Shown in pieces: positions 25,858-35,321 of a stretch of DNA of 64,000 nucleotides. The stretch comes from GCA-2687025 sp964473525 (GTDB lineage Bacteria > Poribacteria > WGA-4E > GCA-2687025). Position numbers and translations under genes: made by a program. Location: positions 62,001 through 126,000 of the forward strand of contig CAYYPK010000005.1 in assembly GCA_964473525.1 (NCBI GenBank), read 5' to 3'. Below the pieces are notes generated by a model. The model was not told the DNA's origin, did no database searches, and was given only the letters and a program-made list of their open reading frames with translations. Position 1 is the first letter of the stretch. Each line of letters opens with the position of its first letter.

Positions 25858-27125
25858 CTTCCCTGCGCGACCGCCCACAACGCATCGTACGAACGCAGGT
25901 AGATCGTGCCGTTCGAGATCACTGGCGACGATGAGACCGTCTCGCCGAGCTCGTTGCTGGCGATGACTTCGAACTCGCGCCCCGCCTTCACGACCGTGAC
26001 CACACCGTCGCGAGCTGTCAGAAACACCTTGCCGTCGGCGTACACCGGCGACGCGCGATGTCTGTGCCGATGCGTCGGCTCGTCGTACAGTTCCTCACCC
26101 GACTGCGCGTCCATCACGATAAGGTTCCCGTTCTCGCGGCACAGATAGACCAGACCATCGTGTATGAGCGGCGATGGCACGTCCGGGGTTCCGCGCTCGC
26201 GCGACCACACGCGAGACTCGCCCGTCTCAGTGATGTCGCCGGAGGCGTCTGGGCTCAAACCTAGCACCGGGCCGTTCTTCGCGGAGGGCACGACGATCAG
26301 TCCAGGCACGGCGACCGGGGACGCAACGAAGCGGAGCGATGGGTTGTAGCTGTCCTGGGGGTTCAGGCCGCCACAGCGCCACACCTCGCTGCCATCTTCG
26401 AGGCTGTGACCGACGACATAGTCGGCGCCGTGTGAGATGAGGAATTCACGCTCTGCGTCGCGGTACAGGAAGGGCGACGCGTACGACTGCTCGGACTCAC
26501 TCCGCGCGTCGCTCGAGCGCTTGTGGATCCAAAGCTCGTCGCCAGTATGCTTGTCGAGGGCGAGGACAAGCCAGCCGTTGCTGTGGATAAGTTGCATGTA
26601 CAGCCGGTCACCGTCTAGCCAGGGGCTGGACGCCATGACGAAGTACATGTCGAACTTGCCGTAGCGATCCTCGATGTTGGTGGTCCATACCTGGTCGCCG
26701 TCGACAGTGTAAGACGCCAGATCGCCGTTGCTGGCGAACGCCCAGACGTGCTTACCGTCCGTCACCGGGCTCGGCGACGCGGCGTTGCCTTCGCCGCCGC
26801 GCACTTCCCAGTTTTCGTCCGCAAGCGGCTCGCTCCACAGTTGCTCGCCCGCCGCCGACAATGCAATCAGGGAGACCTTCTCGCCGTCCGCCGACGTAAG
26901 AAAGATGCGGTCGTCCCAGACAACGGGCGTCGATCCCGCTGCGCCCGGCAGAGCCACGCGCCATCTCAGATTCTCGTCCGCCGACCACGAGGCTGGCAGT
27001 CCTGTTTCAGAGCTGATGCCGTCGTTGTTCGGCCCGCGCCACTGCGGCCAGTTCTCTGCGGAAGCTGCGTTGGCGATCAGCAGAAGCGCGAAGGCGGCAC
27101 ACGCGCCGCGAAGCTGGTGTCTCAT
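25854..27125 (-). CDS. PQQ-type beta-propeller protein, exported
   Basis: A 423-residue secreted or periplasmic propeller. The signal peptide (MRHQLRGACAAFALLLIANA, cleavage near ASAEN) leads straight into NWPQWRGPNNDGISSETGLP, the hallmark entry of planctomycete/Poribacteria-type PQQ-like repeats, followed by blades such as LYMQLIHSNGWLVLALDKHTG and LVYLCRENGNLIVMDAQSGEE. The start at 27125 has GGAGG eight bases upstream; a further in-frame ATG at 27140 overlaps that ribosome site. The open frame runs far upstream but only as noise. No enzymatic residues can be named; scaffold or BamB-like roles are possible. Confidence 0.9.
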   Translation of the reverse strand: MRHQLRGACAAFALLLIANAASAENWPQWRGPNNDGISSETGLPASWSADENLRWRVALPGAAGSTPVVWDDRIFLTSADGEKVSLIALSAAGEQLWSEPLADENWEVRGGEGNAASPSPVTDGKHVWAFASNGDLASYTVDGDQVWTTNIEDRYGKFDMYFVMASSPWLDGDRLYMQLIHSNGWLVLALDKHTGDELWIHKRSSDARSESEQSYASPFLYRDAEREFLISHGADYVVGHSLEDGSEVWRCGGLNPQDSYNPSLRFVASPVAVPGLIVVPSAKNGPVLGLSPDASGDITETGESRVWSRERGTPDVPSPLIHDGLVYLCRENGNLIVMDAQSGEELYDEPTHRHRHRASPVYADGKVFLTARDGVVTVVKAGREFEVIASNELGETVSSSPVISNGTIYLRSYDALWAVAQGS

Positions 27126-27241
27126 CGGCGAAACCTCCATGTGTATCCTGTCGGGACGCGCAATCTGGGCGGGCCGCCCCGGATAGTCAGACGCCTGGCG
27201 ACGACGGCGGGTTGAGAACGCGATTCTTGGCCGGGGCGCCG

Positions 27242-28258
27242 TCAGAGCGTGAGGAACTGTACCCACATGGGGTTCTTGCCCACGTCGTAACGCGCGAGCG
27301 GATGTAGCGCCCCAGTGCCCGCGTCGATGCGATACGCGGCGACGTGCCCCGTCCCTTGACCGCACGCGTACAGGAACGACCCTGACGGGTCGATGCCGAA
27401 CGTCCGCGGCGTCTCCTCGCTCGCGTAGTGTCCCACGGCCGTGAGGGAGCCAGTGTCCGCGTCTATCGCGAACGCGGCGATGGAGTCGTGACCTCTGTTC
27501 GTCACGTACACATGCCTGCCGTCGGGCGTCATGTGGATCTGCGCGCAACTGTTGCTTTCGCCAACGCCGTCCGGGAGCGTCGATAGGCAGTGGTCGCGCG
27601 TCAGCGTCCCGGACGCGCGGTCGAGGCGATAGGCGGCGATGCTGCACCCCTGCTCGTTGGAGAAGTAGAGCATGTCGAGCGTGGGATGAAAGCAGAAGTG
27701 GCGCGGTCCCTCGCCCTCGGGCGGGCTCACGGTGGGCGCCGCGTTGGGCGTCAGTTTGCCAGAGCCCTCGTCGAACGCGAACTGGAAGACGAGGTTGGGC
27801 CCCGCAGTGTGGGGAACGAACACAAGCGTATTCGTCGCGTCGGTCTGAATGCAGTGCGCACGCTCCGCCGTGGGGATGTCCTCGACCAGCGCCTGCTCGA
27901 GGGCGCCGTCCTCCCCCACCGCGTGAACGGTGACTTTCCCGGCGCCGTAGTAGGACGACAGCAGGTAGCCGTCCGTGTTGTCCAGGGCGATGTAGCACGG
28001 GTCGGCGTCCAGCGTCGCCGTGCCGAGGAGCGACATGCCGCCGGACGCAGCGTCGATGGCGTACGTCGCTATCTCGCGGGACGAACGCAGACCGGCGTAC
28101 AGCAGCGTCTGGTCGGCGTTCGTGGTCAGAGGCCCTGGCGACCCGCTGACCTCGATATCGCCGTCGTGGCGAAGGTCGCCCGATTCCACGTCCAACTCGT
28201 AACGCGCCAACCGATTCTCGCCCGCGATCGACAGGTACACCCAGTGCGCCACGCTCAT
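27242..28258 (-). CDS. Lactonase-family (6-phosphogluconolactonase-like) beta-propeller
   Basis: A 338-residue seven-bladed propeller of the YbhE/Lactonase family. Blades have the repeated pattern ..YELDVESGDLRHDGDIEVSG, ..YAIDAASGGMSLLG, FAFDEGSGKLTPN, YRLDRASGTLTRD, FAIDADTGSLTAVG. The blocks PRHFCFHPTLDMLYFSNE and IHMTPDGRHVYVTNRGHDS are diagnostic. There is no signal peptide. The ATG overlaps the upstream stop codon as ATGA, so it is translationally coupled to a small membrane protein. GGAGG lies directly before this ATG, so GTG at 28252, six bases from the ribosome site, may be the true start. Confidence 0.92.
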   Translation of the reverse strand: MSVAHWVYLSIAGENRLARYELDVESGDLRHDGDIEVSGSPGPLTTNADQTLLYAGLRSSREIATYAIDAASGGMSLLGTATLDADPCYIALDNTDGYLLSSYYGAGKVTVHAVGEDGALEQALVEDIPTAERAHCIQTDATNTLVFVPHTAGPNLVFQFAFDEGSGKLTPNAAPTVSPPEGEGPRHFCFHPTLDMLYFSNEQGCSIAAYRLDRASGTLTRDHCLSTLPDGVGESNSCAQIHMTPDGRHVYVTNRGHDSIAAFAIDADTGSLTAVGHYASEETPRTFGIDPSGSFLYACGQGTGHVAAYRIDAGTGALHPLARYDVGKNPMWVQFLTL

Positions 28259-28689
28259 CCTCCGTGTTCGTCGGTAGCTTCTTCCTCGTCGTCGGTCGCC
28301 AGGTATCCGCCCAGAAGCACCGCTCCGTACGTGGCAGCCGTTGTCACCACCCCTATGACGAGCTGGGCGCCGACGCCGTTCTGCACCACGGTGCTGATGA
28401 GCCCGAGCGCCGACAGGATTACCAGGATAAGGGCGAGGCGGCCAACGTGTCGACCCGGATCGTGCGGAGCCGTCTTGTGCGTCACGAAGCCAGCCAGGAT
28501 GGCAAAGAACAGACCCGCCATCGACAGCGCCACGGTCGTCATCGTGGACGCTTCCTTGGCGAAGTTCTGCATCTTGGCGAGGTCGCCACCCGTGGTGTAC
28601 ACGACGACGGCAATGCCCGTGACCATCCCGCCGAAGAAGGACACCAGGAACCCCAGCAGGATGGGCTTTACGCGCAGTCTTTCTTTCAT
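28255..28689 (-). CDS. Small integral membrane protein, four predicted helices
   Basis: A 144-residue protein with hydrophobic stretches at about 8-30, 48-68, 83-101 and 108-128, and an acidic C-terminus (DDEEEATDEHGG). The gene is preceded by AAAGG nine bases before the ATG. Its stop overlaps the lactonase start. I do not recognise the family. The coupling suggests a connection with the propeller enzyme, but nothing in the sequence points to a transport substrate. Confidence 0.75.
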   Translation of the reverse strand: MKERLRVKPILLGFLVSFFGGMVTGIAVVVYTTGGDLAKMQNFAKEASTMTTVALSMAGLFFAILAGFVTHKTAPHDPGRHVGRLALILVILSALGLISTVVQNGVGAQLVIGVVTTAATYGAVLLGGYLATDDEEEATDEHGG

Positions 28690-28909
28690 CCGATAGGCCT
28701 TTCAGCGCAAGGGTACGCGACGTAAGCCTGCCGCCATAGAGCGACGCGGGGCGTCGCCAACCGGCCGGTTCGCGACACCGACAGCATAGCCGACGCTGGC
28801 GCGAGACGCACGACGCCGACTCACGGGCGCGGGCGGTTGTCGGCGCCGTGGGGGTCCGGTATCGTCGCGGCCGCACGACCGGTTCCACACGCACAGCGGA
28901 GGCGCACGC

Positions 28910-29965
28910 ATGGCGACGCGATACCGCGCGGCACTGATAGGCTGCGGGCGGATGGGCGCGACGATAGACGACGAGGTGCAATCTCACCCAAATGTCCACC
29001 TGTGGCTGCCGTATTCCCACGCGGCCGCCTATGCGGCACACGAGCGGATCGACTTCGTCGCCGTTTCCGACGCGATCGAGAGCAAGGCGGAGGAGATACG
29101 CGCCCGCTACGGCGTGGCCAAGGCGTACACCGACTACCGGGACATGATTCTCACTGAGAAGCCGGACATCGTCAGCGTAGCGACGCGCCCGGCGACCCAC
29201 CGCGATATGGTCGTCTTCGCCGCTGAGAACGGCGTGAAGGGGATCTACTGCGAGAAGTCGCTCTGCGGCTCCATGGACGACGCGGACGACATGCTCGCAG
29301 CGTGCGAGGCGCACGGCGTGAAGTTCAACTACGGCACGCAGAGGCGTTACACGCCTCTCTACAACAAGATGCGCGAGCTGATCGACGCGGGTGAGCTTGG
29401 AGGCATCCAGGTCGTCATCGGCCATTGCGGTGTCAGCGCCGCGCAGTGGGGTCACACGCACACGACCGACCTACTGCTCTACCTGGCAGGCGACCCAGAC
29501 GTCGAGTACGTCCAGGGCGCCGCCAATCTCACGGATGAGGAGCGCGCGTCGCAGCGCATAGACTCCGACCCCGGGATACCGACGGGGTACATCAAGTTCG
29601 CCAACGGGGTGCACGGGCACATGGTCGCTGGAGGCGGCCACGAGTATGAGGTTAGCGGGTCGAAGGGCAAGCTGCGGTCTCACAACAACGGCGTGACTTG
29701 CCTGTGGCGGCAAGCGCAGGGGTCGCACGGTCAGCTTGAAGACGTGCCGTTCCCCGTGCCGCCACATGTTAGCGGCACGCTCGGCGCCGTAACGGACATC
29801 ATCGAGGCCATCGAAGACGACCGCGAGACCCTGGGGAATATCCGCGTTGCCTGTCGCAGCCAGGAGATGATCCTGGGCCTCGTCGAGTCCGAGCGCCAGG
29901 GAGGCGCGCGTATCCCGCTGCCCATGGCGAACAGATCGCTTTACGTTGGCAAGAGCGACTGGTAG
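28910..29965 (+). CDS. Gfo/Idh/MocA oxidoreductase with EKS motif
   Basis: A 351-residue oxidoreductase. The Rossmann entry is YRAALIGCGRMGATID, followed by YTDYRDMILTEKPDIVSVATR and GIYCEKSLCGSMDDAD, where the family EKP is EKS (lysine kept, proline lost). A histidine cluster in GHCGVSAAQWGHTHTTDLL replaces the common GGG-x-D-x-G-x-H pattern but leaves an H-x-x-D arrangement. GGAGG lies eight bases upstream. It faces away from the membrane-protein gene across 220 bases that should contain both promoters, none of which I can place. Confidence 0.9.
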   Translation: MATRYRAALIGCGRMGATIDDEVQSHPNVHLWLPYSHAAAYAAHERIDFVAVSDAIESKAEEIRARYGVAKAYTDYRDMILTEKPDIVSVATRPATHRDMVVFAAENGVKGIYCEKSLCGSMDDADDMLAACEAHGVKFNYGTQRRYTPLYNKMRELIDAGELGGIQVVIGHCGVSAAQWGHTHTTDLLLYLAGDPDVEYVQGAANLTDEERASQRIDSDPGIPTGYIKFANGVHGHMVAGGGHEYEVSGSKGKLRSHNNGVTCLWRQAQGSHGQLEDVPFPVPPHVSGTLGAVTDIIEAIEDDRETLGNIRVACRSQEMILGLVESERQGGARIPLPMANRSLYVGKSDW

Positions 29966-30011
29966 GCCTCACAGGCGCTTCTCAAAGACGAGACGCTGCC
30001 GGAACGCGCGA

Positions 30012-30848
30012 TCAGTCCGTGTCGCACGGTAGCGCGCGCTGCGCCGCAACCTTCGTCTGTCGCCCAAGCGACTCCAGCTCGTATTGCTCATCCGAGATGA
30101 GATCGCGGTGATCCTCTAGCGGATAGCCGCCCTTGCCCGCCTCGTTGAAGTACACGCTCAGCTGGTACCGCTGGAAGATGTTGAGACGCGGCGTCTGCTC
30201 CGTCCACGCGCTGGCGTCGTGCAGCAGCGACGTGGCGAACACGATGACATCCCCCGCGTTGAGCGGGACGGTGATGCACGTTGGTGGCGCGTGCCTGACC
30301 GGCAGGTCGGCGGGCGCCCGGAAGTTGGACTTGTGGCTGCCCGGCACAAGACAGAACCCCGTGCCGTCTGGAACGTCCGCGAGCGCGACCCACGTGGCTA
30401 TGTGGCTGCAATAGATGTCGTGGCCGTTCGCCTGGTAGTCGTTGTGCGGGTTGCGGAACCCCGGCGGGAACTTGTACCCGCTGTCGTCGCGGTGGAAGCT
30501 CCACGGCTCCTCGTCGCACCGCTCCATCATCGTGAAGTTGCAGTGGAACAGTCGCGGCGCGGCGAACATCAGACCGCAGACGACGCGCATGATCTCCGGG
30601 TCCGACGCCAGTTCGGCGAAGAGCGGGTTTCCGTACTGGATGTGGTCAATGTGCGTCTTGCACGGCTCCTGACAGTGGCGTATCAGCGGCTTCGGCACGT
30701 CGGCCGCGTCGATCGCCAGCCAGTGGCGTATCACGGTAAGCATCGCGTCGAGCCGCCTAGTGTCTATGACGCCTGGAAGCACGAGATAGCCGTGCAAATC
30801 GAACGTCCACTTCTCGTCGTCGGTCAGCAACGCGCTCGCATTCCCCAT
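30012..30848 (-). CDS. Phytanoyl-CoA dioxygenase family protein
   Basis: A 278-residue Fe(II)/2-oxoglutarate dioxygenase with intact iron ligands: H119-R-D121 (SFHRDDSG), distal His210 (LLHDASAW) and Arg near 220 (TPRLNIF). DLHGYLVLPGVID, ADVPDGTGFCLVPGSHK and LNAGDVIVFATS match the family. AGAGGAG lies eight bases before the ATG. It ends 46 bases from the convergent dehydrogenase gene. This paralogue is quite different from the other two in the window, so a different substrate is likely. Confidence 0.92.
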   Translation of the reverse strand: MGNASALLTDDEKWTFDLHGYLVLPGVIDTRRLDAMLTVIRHWLAIDAADVPKPLIRHCQEPCKTHIDHIQYGNPLFAELASDPEIMRVVCGLMFAAPRLFHCNFTMMERCDEEPWSFHRDDSGYKFPPGFRNPHNDYQANGHDIYCSHIATWVALADVPDGTGFCLVPGSHKSNFRAPADLPVRHAPPTCITVPLNAGDVIVFATSLLHDASAWTEQTPRLNIFQRYQLSVYFNEAGKGGYPLEDHRDLISDEQYELESLGRQTKVAAQRALPCDTD

Positions 30849-30886
30849 GCGTTCGCTCCTCTGGTTCCGGCTGTCTCACGTTCGTC

Positions 30887-33046
30887 TCACAGGGGCAGCA
30901 GCAGCTTGCCCTCAACGCGCGGAGTCAGCTTGTCCGCGTTGGGGTCGCCCAGGATCAGAAACGTCTCGAGCCCCGTCGCGCCCGCGCGTCGAAGCGACAC
31001 GTACGGCGTCCAGCGGCTCTCGTCGTCTGAACGACGGAAGATGACGCGTCCAGAGACATCTATCGTCGGCGTGAAGTCGTAGTTGACGGTCAAGATGTGC
31101 TGGTGGCGCGGGTCGCGGTGATGCAGGAAGGAGCCGAAGACGCCGACAGCCACGGCGCCGCGGGTCAGGAAACCGCTGCCGCTGACGAAATGACGGGTCG
31201 CCTCGTCGGCGCGACCGTAGCTATAGCTGACCTTCATGCTCCGCGTGCGGTCGTCGCTGGAGGCGGACGCTCCAGAGTTGTACGCCCAGTCTCGGTCGGC
31301 CGTTGGCGAGTCCGTCTCGTGGAAACGACCGACCTGGTAGCCCTGCCAGACCGTCAGGTCGCCGCGCGTCGTCACCCGCGCGTTCACGCTGACCTGGTCG
31401 CGGAAGAACGCGGGCAGGTCGTCCCGCGCGGCGATGTCCGATACGCCCCGCTGGGCGATGCCGCCGAACCCCTCGAATCCCGAACCGTCGTCGAACCGCT
31501 CCTCGTAGCCGCCACCGAAGCCGACGCTGAACCGCTTCACCGGTCCCTCTCGCCATTCGTTCCGAAACCCACCTTCCAGGCTGACGACGCGGCGGCCGGG
31601 GAACTCAATGAAGCCGTTGCTAGCGCGGAAGTCGGGGCTCACGAATCCCGCGGAGAGAGCCGTGTACGAGAACGACGTGAGGAGTTCCGCCTGCGCGTAC
31701 CCCAGATCCCCACGCCGGTACATGAGGGCGTCGCCCTCCTCCTCGACGCCACGCCAGGCCGAGGACGCGTAGTTGGCGATGAGGATCAGCCTGTTCCACG
31801 GGATGGCAAGCGCGTTGTATCCGACCACGGTGTTCTGCTCGCCGCGGTCATCCATATGCACGGCCGTGACGGACGCGCTCGTGTTCGACGTGAAGCCCTG
31901 GTTCACGCTCAGGACGTAGTCCTCGCGCTGCATGGACCTGTCGTCGCCGAGATCGAACGTCCCCAACACGCCCAGGTCCGTGCGGTTGGCGAGCTTGCCG
32001 TACACCTTGCCTCCGAAGTCCACGTGTCGCACGCGGCGCGTGTAGAAATACTGTCCCATGCGGGCGAACGTGCGGAACATGCCCCGTCCCTCTTCGAAGA
32101 ACGGCCGCGTCTCGCCGACTGACCTTTCGCCGCGGGAGAAGTCGATGCCTTCGACCGCGCCCTGCACGTTGCGGAAGTCGGGGTTGATCGTGAGCAGCGT
32201 CGTGAGCTGGGACGACGGCCGGTACCGCACGTCGAGGCCGCCGCGGGCCGTTCCGTCCCACGCGTCTTCGGCGTCGTCCTCGGCGGCTCCGAGGGCGAGG
32301 AAGGAGAGGGCGAGCAGCTCGCGCCGAAACTCGCTGGCGGGAATCTCAACGCCAGTCCAGTTCCCGGCCCACTCCGGGTTCCCCGGTCGTCCGCGATTGG
32401 AATACCACGACAGGTACGCGTCGCGCGCGTGATGCCGGCCGACGTTGAAGCCGATCGTCGCGGGCTCGTCGGCGTCCGGCAGCGTGAGGATCGCCCACGG
32501 TATCGCCATCTCGACCGTCCAGCCGTCCTCGACGATGCTCGCCGCCTCGGACCAGTCGCCCTTCCACTCCGTCTTGTCGGAGCGGCCTCCGCCCATCCTC
32601 GACGCCTGCACCCCGCGCGCGTTCACCATGAAGCTGGAGTAGTCGCCACCCTTGTGCGTGTGGAACGGGTCGATGTCGAAGGCGACGTGGTCGTCCGCCC
32701 GCACGGATCCGTCGCGCTTCGTCTCGCGCATCACTACGTTGGATGGGTCGGCGTCGTAGCAGTAGGCTGCGAAGTAGATCGCCTCGTCGTCATACGCGAG
32801 CCAGAAGCGCGTGTCGTCCGGCACGGGCAGGGAAGTCTTCTCGTCGGTGAAGTCGGTCGCCGTTGCCGCGGACGCCCACTCGGCGCCAGAAAGGTCGCCA
32901 TCGATGACGGGAGCCGTCGCGAGACGTTGGGCGGGCGCCGTTCTCGCCCCGGGTGTGGCGCTCGCAGTCGACGCCGTGGACGGGAGGAACGCCGCGACCA
33001 TGGGCAGGAGGATCGACAGGCCGACGCGGAGCGGTCGAAGAGGCAT
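30887..33046 (-). CDS. CBM9-like plus DUF5916 outer-membrane protein
   Basis: A 719-residue exported protein. A signal peptide (MPLRPLRVGLSILLPMVAAF) precedes a carbohydrate-binding-module-9-like domain (about 40-235: PVIDGDLSGAEWASA, FWLAYDDEAIYFAAYCYD, VEMAIPWAIL). The remaining 470 residues match DUF5916, with PDFRNVQGAVEGIDFSRGER and FFEEGRGMF, and alternating hydrophobic strands ending in ...LLLPL, the signature of a C-terminal barrel. It likely sits in the outer membrane and binds or imports sugar-containing material. The start ATG 33046 has a poor ribosome site; TTG at 33112 overlaps the upstream stop and is the alternative. Confidence 0.87.
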   Translation of the reverse strand: MPLRPLRVGLSILLPMVAAFLPSTASTASATPGARTAPAQRLATAPVIDGDLSGAEWASAATATDFTDEKTSLPVPDDTRFWLAYDDEAIYFAAYCYDADPSNVVMRETKRDGSVRADDHVAFDIDPFHTHKGGDYSSFMVNARGVQASRMGGGRSDKTEWKGDWSEAASIVEDGWTVEMAIPWAILTLPDADEPATIGFNVGRHHARDAYLSWYSNRGRPGNPEWAGNWTGVEIPASEFRRELLALSFLALGAAEDDAEDAWDGTARGGLDVRYRPSSQLTTLLTINPDFRNVQGAVEGIDFSRGERSVGETRPFFEEGRGMFRTFARMGQYFYTRRVRHVDFGGKVYGKLANRTDLGVLGTFDLGDDRSMQREDYVLSVNQGFTSNTSASVTAVHMDDRGEQNTVVGYNALAIPWNRLILIANYASSAWRGVEEEGDALMYRRGDLGYAQAELLTSFSYTALSAGFVSPDFRASNGFIEFPGRRVVSLEGGFRNEWREGPVKRFSVGFGGGYEERFDDGSGFEGFGGIAQRGVSDIAARDDLPAFFRDQVSVNARVTTRGDLTVWQGYQVGRFHETDSPTADRDWAYNSGASASSDDRTRSMKVSYSYGRADEATRHFVSGSGFLTRGAVAVGVFGSFLHHRDPRHQHILTVNYDFTPTIDVSGRVIFRRSDDESRWTPYVSLRRAGATGLETFLILGDPNADKLTPRVEGKLLLPL

Positions 33047-33108
33047 GTATAGGGCGGCCCCGGGTGCTGGAAGTGACGCCGTGTGTGAAGAGCGGGCTCG
33101 CGGAACGC

Positions 33109-34338
33109 TCAATCGGGCGGAGGCATCATCTCCGCCAGCGCGGCTAGCGTCGCCGGGCCGATACCTCGCCCCACCGACATGGACGCCTCGTATTCGTACA
33201 GCTCCATGTCGAATTCGTCCTCGGCGAGGATGTAGCCCAGCTCGTCGTTGGCGAGACCGAGGATGAACGGCGACTCGCAGCCCAGCCGCTCCCGCATCGT
33301 GTCGCGCAGCCGGAAGCCCAGTGATGGCAGCATCTCACCTGGTATCGTCGCCAGGGCGACGCCGCCGAGACGGATGAGACTCACCTCCGTCTCCACGATG
33401 TCGGTGTTGGGGCCGACCGGGATGATGCCCGCGTCCACGGCTGCTCGGAATCCCGCATTGTCCATCGGCGTCGTGAACACGCGCCGGTCATGCGCTAGCG
33501 CCACGTCGGAGACGGGCATGGCGGAGTCGACAGCCGTCAGTGCGGTGTTCGCGACTGCCACGCCGATGCGTTCGCACTCCGCAAACGTATGCTCCGACGA
33601 CGCCGGAGTCACCATGCCACCAAGCGCGCCGTTGACGAACACCGTGACGCCGCCTAACTGCTCGTCGAGGAGCCGATAGACGTGCTGAGGATAGTCCGCC
33701 GTGATCTTCGTGCTGTCGGACCACAGCACCTCGGGGTGCGACGTGAAGTTGACGAGCGTCGCGATGGTCGCGCCGTCACCGGTGTCTACGAAACGCAGGA
33801 CGCGCAGTTCGTCGTCGTACTCCGGGACACGCGCATTCCTGGCGACGCCCTCTGGGACACGCGCCGCTCCGACGGATGCGTGGGCGGAACGGATATTCGT
33901 GTACGCCTCTTCCGCGGCCTCGACGATGCGCGCGGCGAGGAACTCCATGTACGCGTCGTCGACGCCGGTCTCCGTCTCGGATGGCCCCCACAGGCCGAGC
34001 GTGTCCGGGCCGGAATGCTGATGCGTCGAGCAGAGGATGAGGCCGTCGGTGGGAACGCCACGGCGCGCGAGTTCCTGCTTGACGCCCTCGACGCGGGCGC
34101 GGGCATAGCCGATGATGTCGAGACCCACGACAATCACCGTCGTGTCTCCCTCGACGAACGCGACGGCTCGCGCGTAGAGGTCGTCGTGGACTCCGTCACT
34201 GAGGCGCGGGCCGCTCAGCCCAGCCAGGTACACGGGCTGTTCCGGCGTGATGACGCGTGTTGCGGCGCCGGCTAGCAGTCCGTCCGGCGGCTGCGACGCG
34301 TACGCGCTCAGCACGAGCAGCATAGGGGCAATCAACAT
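33109..34338 (-). CDS. Neutral/alkaline ceramidase-family hydrolase, exported
   Basis: A 409-residue protein with a short signal peptide (MLIAPMLLVLSAYAS). The N-terminal pattern GAATRVITPEQPVYLAGLSG and the zinc-site-like STHQHSGPD match the neutral ceramidase N-terminal family. The block that usually reads GNAGD-x-SP around the catalytic serine is VNGALGGMVTP here, so it is unlikely to be a true ceramidase; the family also contains uncharacterised amidases and esterases. GGAGGA lies nine bases before the ATG. Its stop touches the upstream TTG of the DUF5916 gene, so both are probably co-transcribed. Confidence 0.85.
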   Translation of the reverse strand: MLIAPMLLVLSAYASQPPDGLLAGAATRVITPEQPVYLAGLSGPRLSDGVHDDLYARAVAFVEGDTTVIVVGLDIIGYARARVEGVKQELARRGVPTDGLILCSTHQHSGPDTLGLWGPSETETGVDDAYMEFLAARIVEAAEEAYTNIRSAHASVGAARVPEGVARNARVPEYDDELRVLRFVDTGDGATIATLVNFTSHPEVLWSDSTKITADYPQHVYRLLDEQLGGVTVFVNGALGGMVTPASSEHTFAECERIGVAVANTALTAVDSAMPVSDVALAHDRRVFTTPMDNAGFRAAVDAGIIPVGPNTDIVETEVSLIRLGGVALATIPGEMLPSLGFRLRDTMRERLGCESPFILGLANDELGYILAEDEFDMELYEYEASMSVGRGIGPATLAALAEMMPPPD

Positions 34339-34378
34339 GACGTTCGTCCTCCGCGCGTATCATACGACGCCCCGTGAG

Positions 34379-35257
34379 ATGGACCAACGTATCCGGCGGC
34401 GCATGGACGGCCGCTGCGCACGCGCCGTGTGGCTTGCATTCGTCGCTTTGGTAGTGGCTGTCGGGTGCGATTATGGTGACCCGGTGGACGTCCCGCCGGG
34501 CGCGGTCGCGCTGGACGGCGGCCAACCGGTGGCCCCGCAACTGGCGAGGCTAGTCGCACACGGCGCCATCCCCGAGGCGGACGTCAACCGCGACGGCGTC
34601 GTCGATATACGCGACCTCATCATAGTCGCCCAGAGTTTTGGCCAGCCGTTAGATCTGCCCGCCAACCCGGTAGACGTGCTCGACGTGCAGCTTCGCGTGA
34701 CGCAGCAGAACGACCTGTGGTGGCGCGAAGCGTGGAGGGCAACACTGCGGAACAACACGCTGGACACTGTGGCTGTCGACGTCGACGTGGAACTGCAGGA
34801 CGCCGACGGCTTCATCGTCGACACGGACTTCAAGTTCAATATCCCGCTGGGCCCGGGAGCTATCGACACCGTCACTGGGTCAGCGCTCTCCGACGCCGAC
34901 TGGGCGGACGCCATCGTGCAGGCGGTCGCCAGCGTGCGCGTCGACGGCTGGACGCCCGCTGGCGACGACCCGTCGCCTGGCGATATTGGTGTAGATGAGC
35001 TGGCCACACGCGTGACGGAGCGAAACGACCTGTGGTGGCGATTCGCGTGGCAGCTGACCCTGACCAACACGACGGATCGCACGCTCGTCTTCGACGCGAC
35101 CATCGACCTTCAGGACGCCGACGGCTTCACTGTCGACACGGATTTCGCCTTCGGTCTGGATCTGGAGCCCGGCGAGACACGCACCTTCGGAGGGTCTGCG
35201 CTTGTGTCGTCAGAGTCTGCTGAGCTCATCGCGCGCTACGCGGCTACCTTGCGCTGA
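34379..35257 (+). CDS. Lipoprotein with dockerin-like EF loop and duplicated domain
   Basis: A 292-residue lipoprotein; the lipobox-like VAVGC follows a hydrophobic stretch. ATG 34403 gives a more standard signal length and is an alternative start; neither has a clear ribosome site. Residues about 63-90 hold a dockerin-type calcium loop, ADVNRDGVVDIRDLIIVAQS. Two homologous domains of about 85 residues follow, each with the same order: a T(Q/E)(Q/R)NDLWWR entry, a strand, LQDADGF-x-VDTDF, then a PG turn and GSAL. They look like beta-sandwich domains. No cohesin is in the window. The dockerin-like loop is frequent in Poribacteria-type surface proteins. Confidence 0.8.
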   Translation: MDQRIRRRMDGRCARAVWLAFVALVVAVGCDYGDPVDVPPGAVALDGGQPVAPQLARLVAHGAIPEADVNRDGVVDIRDLIIVAQSFGQPLDLPANPVDVLDVQLRVTQQNDLWWREAWRATLRNNTLDTVAVDVDVELQDADGFIVDTDFKFNIPLGPGAIDTVTGSALSDADWADAIVQAVASVRVDGWTPAGDDPSPGDIGVDELATRVTERNDLWWRFAWQLTLTNTTDRTLVFDATIDLQDADGFTVDTDFAFGLDLEPGETRTFGGSALVSSESAELIARYAATLR

Positions 35258-35321
35258 CCCGACACTTTCAACAGCCCGCGCCGCACGGGGCGCTCGCGCG
35301 CCCGCCACGACGAGGACACCC

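Noticed and set aside
27126..27998. N-terminal extension of the PQQ-type protein
   Set aside because: The extra part is Arg-rich noise overlapping the lactonase gene; the signal peptide and ribosome site mark the start at 27125.
28259..29461. N-terminal extension of the lactonase frame
   Set aside because: It runs across the membrane-protein gene and a divergent gene and has no protein-like content; the ATGA overlap gives the start.
33109..34338. True neutral ceramidase
   Set aside because: The serine-bearing block is not conserved (GALGGMVTP), so only family membership is claimed.
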